Source: Ruegeria discodermiae
Lineage (GTDB): Bacteria; Pseudomonadota; Alphaproteobacteria; Rhodobacterales; Rhodobacteraceae
Direction of reading: 5' to 3'
Assembly (NCBI RefSeq): GCF_030758345.1
Contig: NZ_JAVAMO010000024.1
Span: 1 to 49,039 of the forward strand
DNA: 49,039 bases
The translations under genes and the position numbers were made by a program. Each line of letters begins with the position of its first letter. Position 1 is the stretch's first letter. The notes under the pieces are model-generated. The model did no database searches, had not been told where the DNA came from, and saw nothing but the letters and a program-made list of their open reading frames with translations. Shown here piece by piece: positions 1 through 8,353 of this stretch.

Positions 1-1680
1 GTGAGTGAAGGCCTCGCCCCGCCATGTGCCGGTGGCGGTGCCCGTGTTCAGATCCAGCGTCACCGCTTCGACCTGATTGCGGTCATAACGCAGCAGATCA
101 AACCCGCCAGCGCCATTGACCGTGTCATTGCCGGCCATCAGGATCAGCGTGTCATCCCCGGCGCTGCCCCGCACGCTGTCATCCAGCATCGTGGCGCGCA
201 GGCTGCCCAGATTCGCAACCCCGTTGATCGTGTCCTGCCCGCCATACCCGTCATCGCTGACAATGCCGGTCGCCAGATTGACGGTGATGCCATTATCGAG
301 ATCGGATCTGCGGAAATCGAGCCTGACATGTCCAGACCCGGCATTGATGTTGAAGCGATCATTGCCGCCCTCTCCGACGACGGCGATGAAGGCATTGGGG
401 TTCGACCCCGGTGTGATGTTGAAGACGTCATTGTGAAAGCTGCCGCTGACATCAAGGCCCCAGTTGTTGATCGCCCTGGCAACATCGATGATCTGGGTTG
501 TGCCGTTTGCCCCTTTGTTGACGAAGCCATTATTTGTGGCGCCGTTGATCAAGACGGTGATCCCGGCCTCCATATCCCAATGCTCCAGCCCGACGCCGCT
601 GTCAGTTGTCAGGCTCGAGAGATTGATGGTGTCATTGCCGGCCCCGGCAAGCAGTGCATCATAGCCTTCGCTATTGCTGCCGGGGTTGAGGGAGTCATTG
701 CCATCCCCGCCGCGCAACTGGTCCGACCCGGCACCGCCGAACAGCACGTCATTCCCGACACCGCCGTGCAGCTCATCATCGCGCCCGCCGCCGATCAGCG
801 TGTCATTGCCCTCATCGCCGCGCAGCGTGTCGTCGCCCCCGCCGCCATTGAGCCTGTCATTGCCGCCCCGGCCCTCGAAGGCCTCGTCAGTGTCATTGCG
901 TCCGATGATCGTGTCATTGCCTTGGCGCGAGCCGCGGACTTCCTCGAAATTGCTGATCGTGTGGGTAAAGGCCTCGCCGCGCCAGATGCCGGTTGCGGTG
1001 CCGGTTTGCAGATTCACATTGACCGCTTCGACCCCTGTTTGGTCATAGCGCAGCAGGTCGAAGCCGTCGCCGCCATTGGCGGTGTCATTGCCTGCCATCA
1101 GGATGACCCGGTCGCGGCCATTGCTGCCGGTGATGTTGTCATTCAGCATCGTGGCGCGGATTTCGTTCAGGTTTCCCCAGCCGTTGATCGTGTCCGACCC
1201 GCCATGGCCGTCCTGCGAGACGATACCGGTTTGCAGGTTAGCCACGACACCGGTGGTGGCATCCCACCAGGCTGAATCTATCCGGCCAGATATATCCGTT
1301 GAGTTGATATTGAACCTGTCATTACCACCGCGACCAGCGAGTGCAGTCCATCCGGTGGTTCCGGCCACGATGTTGAAGGTGTCGTTGTGATCTGTCCCCT
1401 GGAGGCCGAAGCCGCCTTCGCTGGCGGTCAGCGGGTTGTTCAGGTTGAGGATCGTGGTGGTGCCGTTGGCGCCCTTGTTGATGAAACCACTATTGGTGTT
1501 GCCGTTGAGGGTTGCGACCACCCCGGCATTGAGGTCATTCATGCCGATCTCGACATAGCTGTTCGCATTCGTGATGGCCGAGAAATCCACCGTGTCCTTG
1601 CCTGCGCCCGGCTCCAGGTAGTCATAATTGCTGTTGTTGCCGGGGTTCAGATAATCGTTTCCGTTCCCGCCAAAAAGCTC
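1..1680 (-). repeat. 960-bp (320-residue) intragenic duplication in the RTX gene
   Basis: The two modules can be aligned at the landmark that reads GEAFTH in the protein, located at 1-18 and again at 961-978, a spacing of exactly 960 bases. Each module carries an RTX block, a 'NKGANGTT' stretch, a 'NDRFNI' stretch, a 'LRATML' stretch and a 'GFDLLRYD' stretch in the same order. The copies have diverged at many positions, so the duplication is old. Limits are approximate and the left copy is truncated. Confidence 0.8.
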
Positions 1681-2361
1681 ATCCGACCCGTTGCCGCCGC
1701 GCAGCGTGTCACTGCCATTGCCACCGCTCAGCGTGTCATCGCCCGCGAGCCCCACGATGCTGTCATTGCCGGCACCGCCATCGAAATCGTCGGCGCCGTT
1801 CGACCCGATGATGACGTCGTTTTCGCTGGAGGAGAAACTCAGCGCGCTCAGCAAGATATCCTTGTTGGGGCCAAAGGGGCTTGAGCCGGGGGGGATGTCA
1901 TAGCTCTGCAGCGCATTGTCCACAAAATCGTTCCAGCCGCTCAGGGTGGTGATGTTGGGCAGTGGATCTCCCGCAATGACGAAGATATTGATGGCATCCA
2001 CGGTGCCAAATGGGGGCCGGTTAACACCTTGATACTCAGATAGCAGGAAGATGGAGGTACGGGGAACATTCCCGGTGTCCAGCCAGTTGACCTGATATAT
2101 CTGCTCGGCATCCGGTCCAATGTTATCACCTTGAACATTCTGGCCGTTCAAGCTGGCAGTGACGTTGTCAATTTCGATATCCACGAAAAGATCATCTGGT
2201 GCAGTCCCGCCGGGTTCCAACGGAAGGACAGAATAGCGCAACGAATTGACACCGTTTGCAGGTACGAATTCCAGCGTGGTACCGGCCTCGAAATCGATGT
2301 CCGTATCATTTGCATCTGCTGTGTTGAATACAGTGATGCCGGTTATGGAATAGGTTGTCAT
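1..2361 (-). CDS. RTX-repeat calcium-binding secreted protein, C-terminal part beyond left edge
   Basis: The reading frame is open from an ATG at 2361 to the first base of the window (787 codons, no stop), so the 3' end is missing. An AGGGGG ribosome-binding site lies about 8 bases before the ATG. Residues 1 to about 190 form a non-repeated N-terminal domain with no recognised family and no signal peptide. After that come glycine- and aspartate-rich nonapeptides of the GGxGxDxLx type that bind calcium in RTX proteins, separated by longer beta-rich stretches. The part from about residue 227 on is two copies of a 320-residue module, the second cut by the edge. RTX proteins without signal peptides are normally exported by type I systems, and one is encoded at 21894-24940. 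An adhesin or matrix-protein role is inferred. No catalytic motif is visible. Confidence 0.9.
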   Translation of the reverse strand, partial: MTTYSITGITVFNTADANDTDIDFEAGTTLEFVPANGVNSLRYSVLPLEPGGTAPDDLFVDIEIDNVTASLNGQNVQGDNIGPDAEQIYQVNWLDTGNVPRTSIFLLSEYQGVNRPPFGTVDAINIFVIAGDPLPNITTLSGWNDFVDNALQSYDIPPGSSPFGPNKDILLSALSFSSSENDVIIGSNGADDFDGGAGNDSIVGLAGDDTLSGGNGSDTLRGGNGSDELFGGNGNDYLNPGNNSNYDYLEPGAGKDTVDFSAITNANSYVEIGMNDLNAGVVATLNGNTNSGFINKGANGTTTILNLNNPLTASEGGFGLQGTDHNDTFNIVAGTTGWTALAGRGGNDRFNINSTDISGRIDSAWWDATTGVVANLQTGIVSQDGHGGSDTINGWGNLNEIRATMLNDNITGSNGRDRVILMAGNDTANGGDGFDLLRYDQTGVEAVNVNLQTGTATGIWRGEAFTHTISNFEEVRGSRQGNDTIIGRNDTDEAFEGRGGNDRLNGGGGDDTLRGDEGNDTLIGGGRDDELHGGVGNDVLFGGAGSDQLRGGDGNDSLNPGSNSEGYDALLAGAGNDTINLSSLTTDSGVGLEHWDMEAGITVLINGATNNGFVNKGANGTTQIIDVARAINNWGLDVSGSFHNDVFNITPGSNPNAFIAVVGEGGNDRFNINAGSGHVRLDFRRSDLDNGITVNLATGIVSDDGYGGQDTINGVANLGSLRATMLDDSVRGSAGDDTLILMAGNDTVNGAGGFDLLRYDRNQVEAVTLDLNTGTATGTWRGEAFTH

Positions 2362-2729
2362 ATCACGATCCCCCTTGGAACAAATCTGACTTTCCGGAGT
2401 CTGTACGGCCTCCGAAGCATTTGGTTTGAATGACTTTTGCCCTGGGCTGTCTTTGCGCAGCCTGAAATCAGCTCGACTAAACAAGACGGAATCTGCACCG
2501 TCAATGTCTTTGACGGCGGTTGATGCCGGCCCTGCCGGATGACCCTGGGCGCATCACGATCGTGGCTTGCGCGCAGAAAAAAGGGGCGCTCGGCATTATG
2601 CGTTCTGGCGCGCGCGGTGCAGACCGGTGGTATCCGGGAGTGGATCGCGTGCGCGAAATCGGTCATCATGCAGGCATACCGTTTACCTCTTAATTGATTT
2701 TTTAAAAATGTGACAAAGGAGTGCGCTCC
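2362..2729. promoter_or_regulatory. Intergenic region between divergent RTX and methyltransferase genes
   Basis: This 368-base stretch must hold the promoters of the two divergent genes. The last 60 bases before the methyltransferase are AT-rich. I see no convincing gene, no clear -35/-10 pair and no strong inverted repeat. Confidence 0.5.
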
Positions 2730-3404
2730 ATGGATGAACGAATGAATTGGGGGAACCTGACCTCGAATATTGAATTTCTGGATCAAACCGGACTTTTGGA
2801 GAGTCCTCGGCACATCCTTGAGATTGGATGTGGCCGCTGCCAGTTGATGCTCAAACTGAAGGCGGACGGGCATGACGTGGTTGCGATCGACGCCGATCAG
2901 GAGGTTGTGGATGCCGCTCCTGACGAGTTGGATGTGCGTCTGGCAGAAGGCAGCGAATTGCCATTCGATGATGACAGTTTCGATCTTGTGCTGAGTTTCG
3001 ATGTCATCGAGCATATCCCCGATACCGATGCCCATCTGAAAGAGGTGCGCCGGGTGTTGAAATCCGGTGGGCATTACCTTTTGCAGACTCCCAACAAATG
3101 GACGAACATCCCTTTTGAGATGGTGCGCTGGTCAACCACCTACGGGGTGCGGCGGATGTTCGATTTCCTGAAACCTCCGCAGCATTGCGCGCTGCACAGC
3201 TATGGCCAGCTCAAGCGCCGCATGCGGGACAATGCCTTCTCGAGCCGGTTTTATGACATCCCGGTGGTCAACGAGTATTTCACCGAGAAGGTTCGCAAAT
3301 ATCTCGGGTCGGCAGGGGTTGCGGCGTTGAAGGTCCTCAACCCGGACAAGCTGCCGATCCCGATGCGGACGAATTTCTACGTGCAGGTGCAGCCGATGAC
3401 ATAG
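2730..3404 (+). CDS. Class I SAM-dependent methyltransferase
   Basis: The 224-residue product has the Rossmann-like methyltransferase core of the Methyltransf_11 type. Motif I (EIGCGRC) is near residue 35, the acidic end of strand 2 follows in VVAIDAD, and the IEHIPD and LKSGGHYLLQTPN stretches match motifs around the post-I and post-III strands. The ATG at 2730 is preferred over an in-frame GTG at 2721 because AAAGGA at 2715-2720 sits 9 bases before the ATG but touches the GTG. The substrate cannot be read from sequence. The gene stands alone on the plus strand between two minus-strand RTX genes. Methylation of a sugar or lipid in the neighbouring polysaccharide pathway is a guess from context. 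Confidence 0.88.
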   Translation: MDERMNWGNLTSNIEFLDQTGLLESPRHILEIGCGRCQLMLKLKADGHDVVAIDADQEVVDAAPDELDVRLAEGSELPFDDDSFDLVLSFDVIEHIPDTDAHLKEVRRVLKSGGHYLLQTPNKWTNIPFEMVRWSTTYGVRRMFDFLKPPQHCALHSYGQLKRRMRDNAFSSRFYDIPVVNEYFTEKVRKYLGSAGVAALKVLNPDKLPIPMRTNFYVQVQPMT

Positions 3405-3441
3405 AAACGCCGCCCGCACTCGGATTGCATGGGCGGCGTTT
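3405..3441. terminator. Bidirectional terminator between convergent genes
   Basis: An 11-bp perfect stem (AAACGCCGCCC at 3405-3415 with its complement at 3431-3441) encloses a 15-base loop. It starts directly after the methyltransferase stop codon and lies 19 bases beyond the RTX stop codon on the other strand. The stem ends in A/T triplets on both sides, which gives a short U-run in either direction. Confidence 0.75.
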
Positions 3442-3459
3442 GTCGGTGCTTTGAGGGGC

Positions 3460-5397
3460 TCAGAAGATGAAATCACCCTCATCAAGCGCACCCTCGGCCA
3501 CGCCTACGAGTGTCATCGTGTTGCCCAGCCCATCGCTGATCACCGCCTCGGCGCCGCCTGACAGATGGCTGGTCTGCAGGTCTGCGAAATCACTGATCGC
3601 ATCCACGCCGCTCAGGTCGATCCGGTCGCCGGGTCCGAAACCGATCACCTGATCGGTGCCGGTCGAGAAAACCAGCACATCCGCATCCACGCCGCCGTTC
3701 AACGTGTCATTGCCTGCACCGCCTTTCAGCACATCCGTTCCTGCGCCACCGAACAGAGCGTCATCTCCGTCACCGCCGCGCAGCGTATCCGCGCCGGTGC
3801 CGCCGAAGAGCCTGTCGTCGCCGTTTCCGCCTTTGAGGAAGTCATTGCCGTCGCCGCCCTCGGCCCGGTCCTCACCTTCGCCGCCGATCAGGGTATCGTT
3901 GCCGGCCTCGCCCCGGAGCGTATCATTGCCGGCGTCACCGGACAGGGAGTCCTCGCCCTCCCATCCGGCCAGTCGGTCATGGTCTGCGCCCCCCTTCAGG
4001 GTGTCGTTGCCCTTGCCACCCCAGAGAGTGTCTTCTCCGTCCTGGCCCAGCAGGGTGTCGTCGCCATTTCCGCCTTTGAGGAAGTCATTGCCGTCGCCGC
4101 CCTCGGCCCGGTCCTCACCTTCGCCGCCGATCAGGGTATCATCGCCCCCCTCGCCCCGGAGCGTATCATTGCCGGCGTCACCGGACAGGGAGTCCTCGCC
4201 CTCCCATCCGGCCAGTCGGTCATGGTCTGCGCCTCCCTTCAGGGTGTCGTTGCCCTTGCCACCCCAGAGAGTGTCTTCTCCGTCCTGGCCCAGCAGGGTG
4301 TCGTCGCCGTTTCCGCCTTTGAGGAAGTCATTGCCGTCGCCGCCCTCGGCCCGGTCCTCACCTTCGCCGCCGATCAGGGTATCATCGCCCCCCTCGCCCC
4401 GGAGCGTATCATTGCCGGCGTCGCCGGACAGGGAGTCCTCGCCCTCCCATCCGGCCAGTCGGTCATTGTCTGCGCCCCCCTTCAGGGTGTCGTTGCCCTT
4501 GCCACCCCAGAGAGTGTCTTCTCCGCCCTGGCCCAGCAGCGTGTCGTTGCCGCTGCCGCCGAACAGCGTGTCCTGGCTGTCACCACCTTCCAGCCTGTCA
4601 TTTCCAGCCTTGCCTTCGAGCTCATCGCGCTGCCCGGTGCCCAGCAGAGTGTCTGCTCCGGCGGTGCCGGTGAACCGTGTTTGCGAGACCAGATCGCCAA
4701 TGTCAAAAGTTCCGTCCGTCAGGTGGATACGTTCGATATCCCGGAGCGTGTCAGTGCCTTGTGAAGACCGGATGGTGAAAGCGTTGTTAAACTGGGTGAC
4801 CGTGACATTCGCGCGCGACAGGCCATCGTAATGCACCGTGTCGATACCCGGGCCGCCGCCCAGGGTGTCATTTCCGGCACCGCCATTCAGCGTGTCGTTG
4901 CCGCTGCCGCCGAACAGCGTGTCATTGCCCGCATTGCCCCGGATCAGGTCATTGCCTCCATACCCGCTGATCATGTCATCGGAGTCGGACATCTCGAGCG
5001 TGTCATTGCCGGACAGGACGTCAGCGATGACGGCCTTGTCATCGCTCAAGGAGGTCGTCAGGGTGGCCCGATAGATGTCAGCGGCATCCAGGCTGACACC
5101 GGTCACAAACCAGACATCATAAATGTCGCCCAGGACGAGGACCACCTCACCGAGGAAGTTAATCTCGCCGCTGTCGGCCAGGGTGCCGGAGCCATCCAAC
5201 CCGATATTCGAGCCAGCAAACACGACGGCTCTGGGGAAATCGCTGGTATATTCGACAAGCAGCAGGTCGTTGTAAGTGACGCCTTGGAACTCAAAACCCG
5301 AATTTTCCAGAAAGAGCGTATCCGTATGATCCCGGATTAGGGTGTTCAGATCGAAGTTATTAATGTCGAACGCAAAATAGGCCGTGAACTGGGCCAT
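3460..5397 (-). CDS. RTX-repeat calcium-binding protein with internal 81-residue tandem repeats
   Basis: The 645-residue product has no signal peptide. Residues 1-140 form a non-repeat N-terminal domain of unknown family. A first short RTX block (about 148-185) is followed by a beta segment containing ERIHLTDGTFD, then a long RTX block (about 245-570). Within the long block three nearly identical 81-residue units, each nine nonapeptides, occupy about residues 288-530. The last 70 residues (GDRIDLSGV ... GDFIF) are nearly the same as the C-terminus of the CAP-RTX protein encoded next to it, and probably hold the type I secretion signal. AGGAGA about 8 bases before the ATG supports the start. 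It is probably a surface or matrix protein exported by the system at 21894-24940; binding target unknown. Confidence 0.9.
   Translation of the reverse strand: MAQFTAYFAFDINNFDLNTLIRDHTDTLFLENSGFEFQGVTYNDLLLVEYTSDFPRAVVFAGSNIGLDGSGTLADSGEINFLGEVVLVLGDIYDVWFVTGVSLDAADIYRATLTTSLSDDKAVIADVLSGNDTLEMSDSDDMISGYGGNDLIRGNAGNDTLFGGSGNDTLNGGAGNDTLGGGPGIDTVHYDGLSRANVTVTQFNNAFTIRSSQGTDTLRDIERIHLTDGTFDIGDLVSQTRFTGTAGADTLLGTGQRDELEGKAGNDRLEGGDSQDTLFGGSGNDTLLGQGGEDTLWGGKGNDTLKGGADNDRLAGWEGEDSLSGDAGNDTLRGEGGDDTLIGGEGEDRAEGGDGNDFLKGGNGDDTLLGQDGEDTLWGGKGNDTLKGGADHDRLAGWEGEDSLSGDAGNDTLRGEGGDDTLIGGEGEDRAEGGDGNDFLKGGNGDDTLLGQDGEDTLWGGKGNDTLKGGADHDRLAGWEGEDSLSGDAGNDTLRGEAGNDTLIGGEGEDRAEGGDGNDFLKGGNGDDRLFGGTGADTLRGGDGDDALFGGAGTDVLKGGAGNDTLNGGVDADVLVFSTGTDQVIGFGPGDRIDLSGVDAISDFADLQTSHLSGGAEAVISDGLGNTMTLVGVAEGALDEGDFIF
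3808..4536 (-). repeat. Three tandem 243-bp repeats inside the RTX gene
   Basis: The same 243-base unit recurs with landmark positions 3808, 4051, 4294 and 4537, giving three complete copies that differ at only a few bases. Each codes for 81 residues (nine RTX nonapeptides). Neighbouring RTX coding sequence is far more diverged, so this array is recent or kept uniform by recombination. Confidence 0.9.
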
Positions 5398-5526
5398 GAA
5401 CTCTGTCTCCTGCTAATATACAATCCCCGGTGGATTCGAATGAAATCCGTATGTGTCTATCGTGGCAAAATCAGGGACTTTAAAGTCTGTTTTGACGTCA
5501 ATTTTGCAGGAGTGGCGTATTTGCCG

Positions 5527-5556
5527 AAAAAAATGGCCCGGACACGGAATCCGGGC
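5527..5556 (-). terminator. Rho-independent terminator of the CAP-RTX gene
   Basis: Read on the minus strand, a 7-bp GC-rich stem (GCCCGGA / TCCGGGC) with a 7-base loop is followed one or two bases later by seven T residues (complement of the A-run 5527-5533). It lies about 85 bases beyond the stop codon at 5640. Confidence 0.8.
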
Positions 5557-5571
5557 TGGTGCGGGTATCAT

Positions 5572-5606
5572 CGCCAATGCCCTGGCGCAGGCCCGGGGCA
5601 TTGGCG
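5572..5606. repeat. Inverted repeat downstream of the CAP-RTX gene
   Basis: An 11-bp perfect inverted repeat (CGCCAATGCCC at 5572-5582, complement at 5596-5606) has a 13-base loop. It sits between the CAP-RTX stop codon and the terminator at 5527-5556. It has no T-run of its own and may stabilise the mRNA 3' end. Confidence 0.6.
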
Positions 5607-5639
5607 GTCAGGAATGTGCCGGGTCTGTCCCGCACTGCG

Positions 5640-6836
5640 TCAGAAAATGAAGTCTCCGGCATCCAGCGACCCTTCGGCCACGCCCACGAGCGTCATCGTG
5701 TTGCCCAGCCCGTCGCTGATCACCGCCCTGCTGCCGCCCGACAGGTGATTGGCCTGCAGATCGCCGAAGCCGGTGATCGACCCCACGCCGCTCAGGTCGA
5801 TCCGGTCGCCGGGTCCGAAGCCGATCACCTGATCGGCACCGCCCGAGAAGACCAGAACATCCGCATCCGCGCCGCCGCGCAGCGTGTCGTTGCCCGCGCC
5901 GCCGAACAGGGTGTCGCTGCCGTTCCCGCCATAGAGAAGGTCGTTGCCATTGCCCCCCTTGAGATTGTCGCGGCCATCACTGCCGCCCAGCGTGTCATTG
6001 CCGCTGCCGCCAAAGATCGTGTCATTGCCACCATGTGCCCAGAGCGCATCGGCACCGTTGCCACCGCTAACCATGTCATTGCCGCTGCCGCCGAGGAGCA
6101 CGTCTCTGCCGTTGCCGCCGCCGAGCTGATCGTCGCTGCCGCCGCCCTCAAGCTTGTCATTGCCGTCCCCGCCCCAAAGCGTGTCCCGGCCATCGCCCCC
6201 CTCCAGAGAGTCATTTCCGGTCTTGCCGTTCAGCGTATCGTTGCCGCCCTGGCCGACCAGGCGGTCGTTGCCGGCGCTGCCGGTGAGGGTGTTGGCACCG
6301 CCATTGCCGTAGAGCACCAGATCCTGCGGCGGCAGGGGGTCACTGCCACCGCCGCCGCCACCACCACCACTGCCGCCATTGTCGAGTTGCAGCGGCGCGC
6401 CGGTGCGGGCGAAGTTCTGGGTGACCATCACCGCGTCCCAACCGTTGTAGTTGCCGCGTTCGATGCCGATACCGATCACTTCGAAATTCGGGTTGAGGAT
6501 ATTGGCGCGATGCCCTGAGCTGTTCATCAGCCCCTCATGCAGGTCGGCCACGTCATCGGCGATGCCGGCGGCGCCGCGTTCGCTCTGCCAGGCGATATTT
6601 TCGCCCCAGGTCCAACTGCCGGAAAACTGAAACCCTGCATCCCGCATCCGATCGCCCGGGCTGGAACCGTCCTGTCCGGTATGCGAGAAGAAATCCTGCT
6701 CAAGCATGTCCTCGCTGTAATCTTCCGCCGCATCGTTGAGACGCAGTTCCAGTTTCAGGGGGGGTGCCCCCACTTTTGCGCGTTCCTGGTTGATCAGATC
6801 CAGCATCAACCGTTCGAATGAATCTGCCTGTGACAT
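5640..6836 (-). CDS. CAP (SCP/PR1) domain - RTX fusion protein
   Basis: The 398-residue product begins with a CAP/SCP domain of the bacterial YkwD type (residues 1-150). It retains the family's conserved residues: H52 in FFSHTG, E79 in WGEN and H109 in SSGHR. A glycine/serine linker (about 153-165) leads to RTX nonapeptides (about 178-345) and a C-terminal tail almost the same as that of the neighbouring RTX protein at 3460-5397. There is no signal peptide, which fits type I secretion. The ATG at 6836 is chosen because AGGAG lies 7 bases upstream; an 18-codon longer frame has no such site. CAP domains bind small hydrophobic or surface ligands or act as proteases in some families; which applies here is unknown. 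Confidence 0.92.
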   Translation of the reverse strand: MSQADSFERLMLDLINQERAKVGAPPLKLELRLNDAAEDYSEDMLEQDFFSHTGQDGSSPGDRMRDAGFQFSGSWTWGENIAWQSERGAAGIADDVADLHEGLMNSSGHRANILNPNFEVIGIGIERGNYNGWDAVMVTQNFARTGAPLQLDNGGSGGGGGGGGSDPLPPQDLVLYGNGGANTLTGSAGNDRLVGQGGNDTLNGKTGNDSLEGGDGRDTLWGGDGNDKLEGGGSDDQLGGGNGRDVLLGGSGNDMVSGGNGADALWAHGGNDTIFGGSGNDTLGGSDGRDNLKGGNGNDLLYGGNGSDTLFGGAGNDTLRGGADADVLVFSGGADQVIGFGPGDRIDLSGVGSITGFGDLQANHLSGGSRAVISDGLGNTMTLVGVAEGSLDAGDFIF

Positions 6837-6897
6837 TTCAATGCTCCTCTGCCTGCCGGGGGGATGGCACGGGTCACCCGGCCGGCGCAATCGGGCC

Positions 6898-6964
6898 GGA
6901 ATTTGCGGGAAATATCCCGCTCATATCAGGCGTGGGCTGGGCAGGAATTTGCCGCAAATGCGGC
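6898..6964. repeat. Two similar small dyads, each led by GGAATTTG
   Basis: GGAATTTGC occurs at 6898 and again at 6944, a spacing of 46 bases. Each copy runs into a short perfect inverted repeat: GCGGGA-AATA-TCCCGC at 6905-6920 and GCCGC-AAAT-GCGGC at 6951-6964. Both lie in the 198-base gap between the ugd stop codon and the CAP-RTX start. They could be protein-binding sites or weak hairpins. Confidence 0.5.
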
Positions 6965-7034
6965 GTTTCTGCCCGGCGGCAGAGGATTGCGCACAGGAGT
7001 TGGAAAAAACGGCTGGAACGCGCCGTGACCCGGT

Positions 7035-8210
7035 TCAGTCGGCGCTGAACAGATCGCGGGTAAAGACCTTCTGCACCACATTGGTCAGTTCCGGCGCATG
7101 CCGGTTGGCGATGATCAGATCGGCCTCGGCCTTGAAGTGATTCAGGTCGCGGATCACGGTCGAGCCGAAGAAGTCGCGCTCTTTCAGCGCCGGTTCATAG
7201 ACAATCACCTCGATCCCCTTGGCCTTGATCCGTTTCATGATCCCCTGCACCGAGCTTTGCCGGAAATTGTCCGAGCCGGTTTTCATCACCAGCCGGTAGA
7301 TGCCGACCGTGCTTGGGGCGCGGGCGATGATCTGGTCGGCGATGAAATCCTTGCGGGTGCGGTTGGCGGCGACGATGGCCTGCATCAGGTTTTGCGGCAC
7401 ATTGGCGTAATTGGCCAAGAGCTGCTTGCTGTCCTTGGGCAGGCAATAGCCGCCATAGCCGAAGGAGGGGTTGTTGTAATGGGTGCCGATGCGCGGGTCC
7501 AGCCCGACCCCTTCGATGATCTGGCGCGGGTCCAGATCATGGGCCAGCGCATAGCTGTCCAGCTCGTTGAAATAGGCCACTCGCATGGCGAGATAGGTAT
7601 TGGCGAACAGCTTGACCGCCTCGGCCTCGGACGGCGCAGTCAGCAGGATCGGCACCTCCTCGTCCAGCGCGCAATCGGCCAGAAGATCGGCAAAGCGCTG
7701 ACCCCGCGCCGAGGGCTCGCCCACCACGATACGCGACGGGTGCAGGTTGTCATAAAGCGCGCGGCCCTCGCGCAAAAACTCGGGGCTGAACAGAATCCGG
7801 TCGGTGCCCAGCCGTTCGCTCAGATCACGGGTGAAGCCCACGGGAATGGTCGACTTGATCACGATCACCGCGTCCGAATTCAGCGCAAGCGCCTGTTCGA
7901 TCACCGCCTCGACCGTGGACGTGTCGAAGAAATTGGTGGTCGGGTCGTAATTGGTCGGGGTCGCCACGATGATGTAATCGGCCCCCTCAAAGGCTTCGGC
8001 CGGATCGGTGGTGGCGCGCAGATCAAGCTCTTCCTCGGCCAGGTATTGTTCCAGTTCCGGGTCTATGATCGGGTTCTGGCGGGCATTGAGCATCGCCACC
8101 CGCTCGGTGCTGACATCCAGCGCCGTGACACTGTGTTTGCGCGACAGCAGGACCGCGTTTGACAGCCCGACATAGCCGATGCCAACAACGGCAATCTTTG
8201 ACTTACCCAT
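7035..8210 (-). CDS. ugd: UDP-glucose 6-dehydrogenase
   Basis: The 391-residue enzyme oxidises UDP-glucose to UDP-glucuronate with two NAD+. Length and sequence match the short Ugd type of Escherichia coli. The N-terminal NAD-binding motif is GxGxxG at G10-G12-G15. The catalytic cysteine is C256 in [10 protein letters not shown], and the substrate-pocket residues K200 and N204 are in EAVKLFANT. The C-terminal [15 protein letters not shown] stretch is typical of this subfamily. It supplies uronic acid for an acidic polysaccharide. GalU, which makes its substrate, is encoded at 27347-28240. The gene lies 143 bases downstream of the Wzi-like gene on the same strand and may be cotranscribed with it. 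Confidence 0.96.
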   Translation of the reverse strand: MGKSKIAVVGIGYVGLSNAVLLSRKHSVTALDVSTERVAMLNARQNPIIDPELEQYLAEEELDLRATTDPAEAFEGADYIIVATPTNYDPTTNFFDTSTVEAVIEQALALNSDAVIVIKSTIPVGFTRDLSERLGTDRILFSPEFLREGRALYDNLHPSRIVVGEPSARGQRFADLLADCALDEEVPILLTAPSEAEAVKLFANTYLAMRVAYFNELDSYALAHDLDPRQIIEGVGLDPRIGTHYNNPSFGYGGYCLPKDSKQLLANYANVPQNLMQAIVAANRTRKDFIADQIIARAPSTVGIYRLVMKTGSDNFRQSSVQGIMKRIKAKGIEVIVYEPALKERDFFGSTVIRDLNHFKAEADLIIANRHAPELTNVVQKVFTRDLFSAD

Positions 8211-8353
8211 AACTAACTACCCCTCACACACTTTCTGGTCCGTCCTTGCGGCAAGTCAAAGCACAGACCGGCCCCGTCAACAAGACGCATCGCCCTTTCG
8301 GGCAGGCACTGTTGCGGCCTGTTCCACGGCGGGGCAGGGGCGGGGTCTCTGTT

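Noticed and set aside
1-1275. Long plus-strand open frame (over 420 codons) across the left RTX gene
   Set aside because: It is the antisense of RTX coding sequence. Glycine/aspartate codon repeats keep other frames free of stops, and the translation is a low-complexity valine/isoleucine/alanine repeat without a domain.
3565-4831. Two overlapping plus-strand frames of about 390-400 codons
   Set aside because: Both are antisense to the RTX gene at 3460-5397 and overlap each other in different frames; their repeats are reflections of the 243-bp units.
3700-5000. CRISPR-like regular short repeats
   Set aside because: The spacing of about 27 bases and the GTGTCATTGCC core are antisense RTX nonapeptide codons. 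There are no constant repeats with unique spacers and no cas genes.
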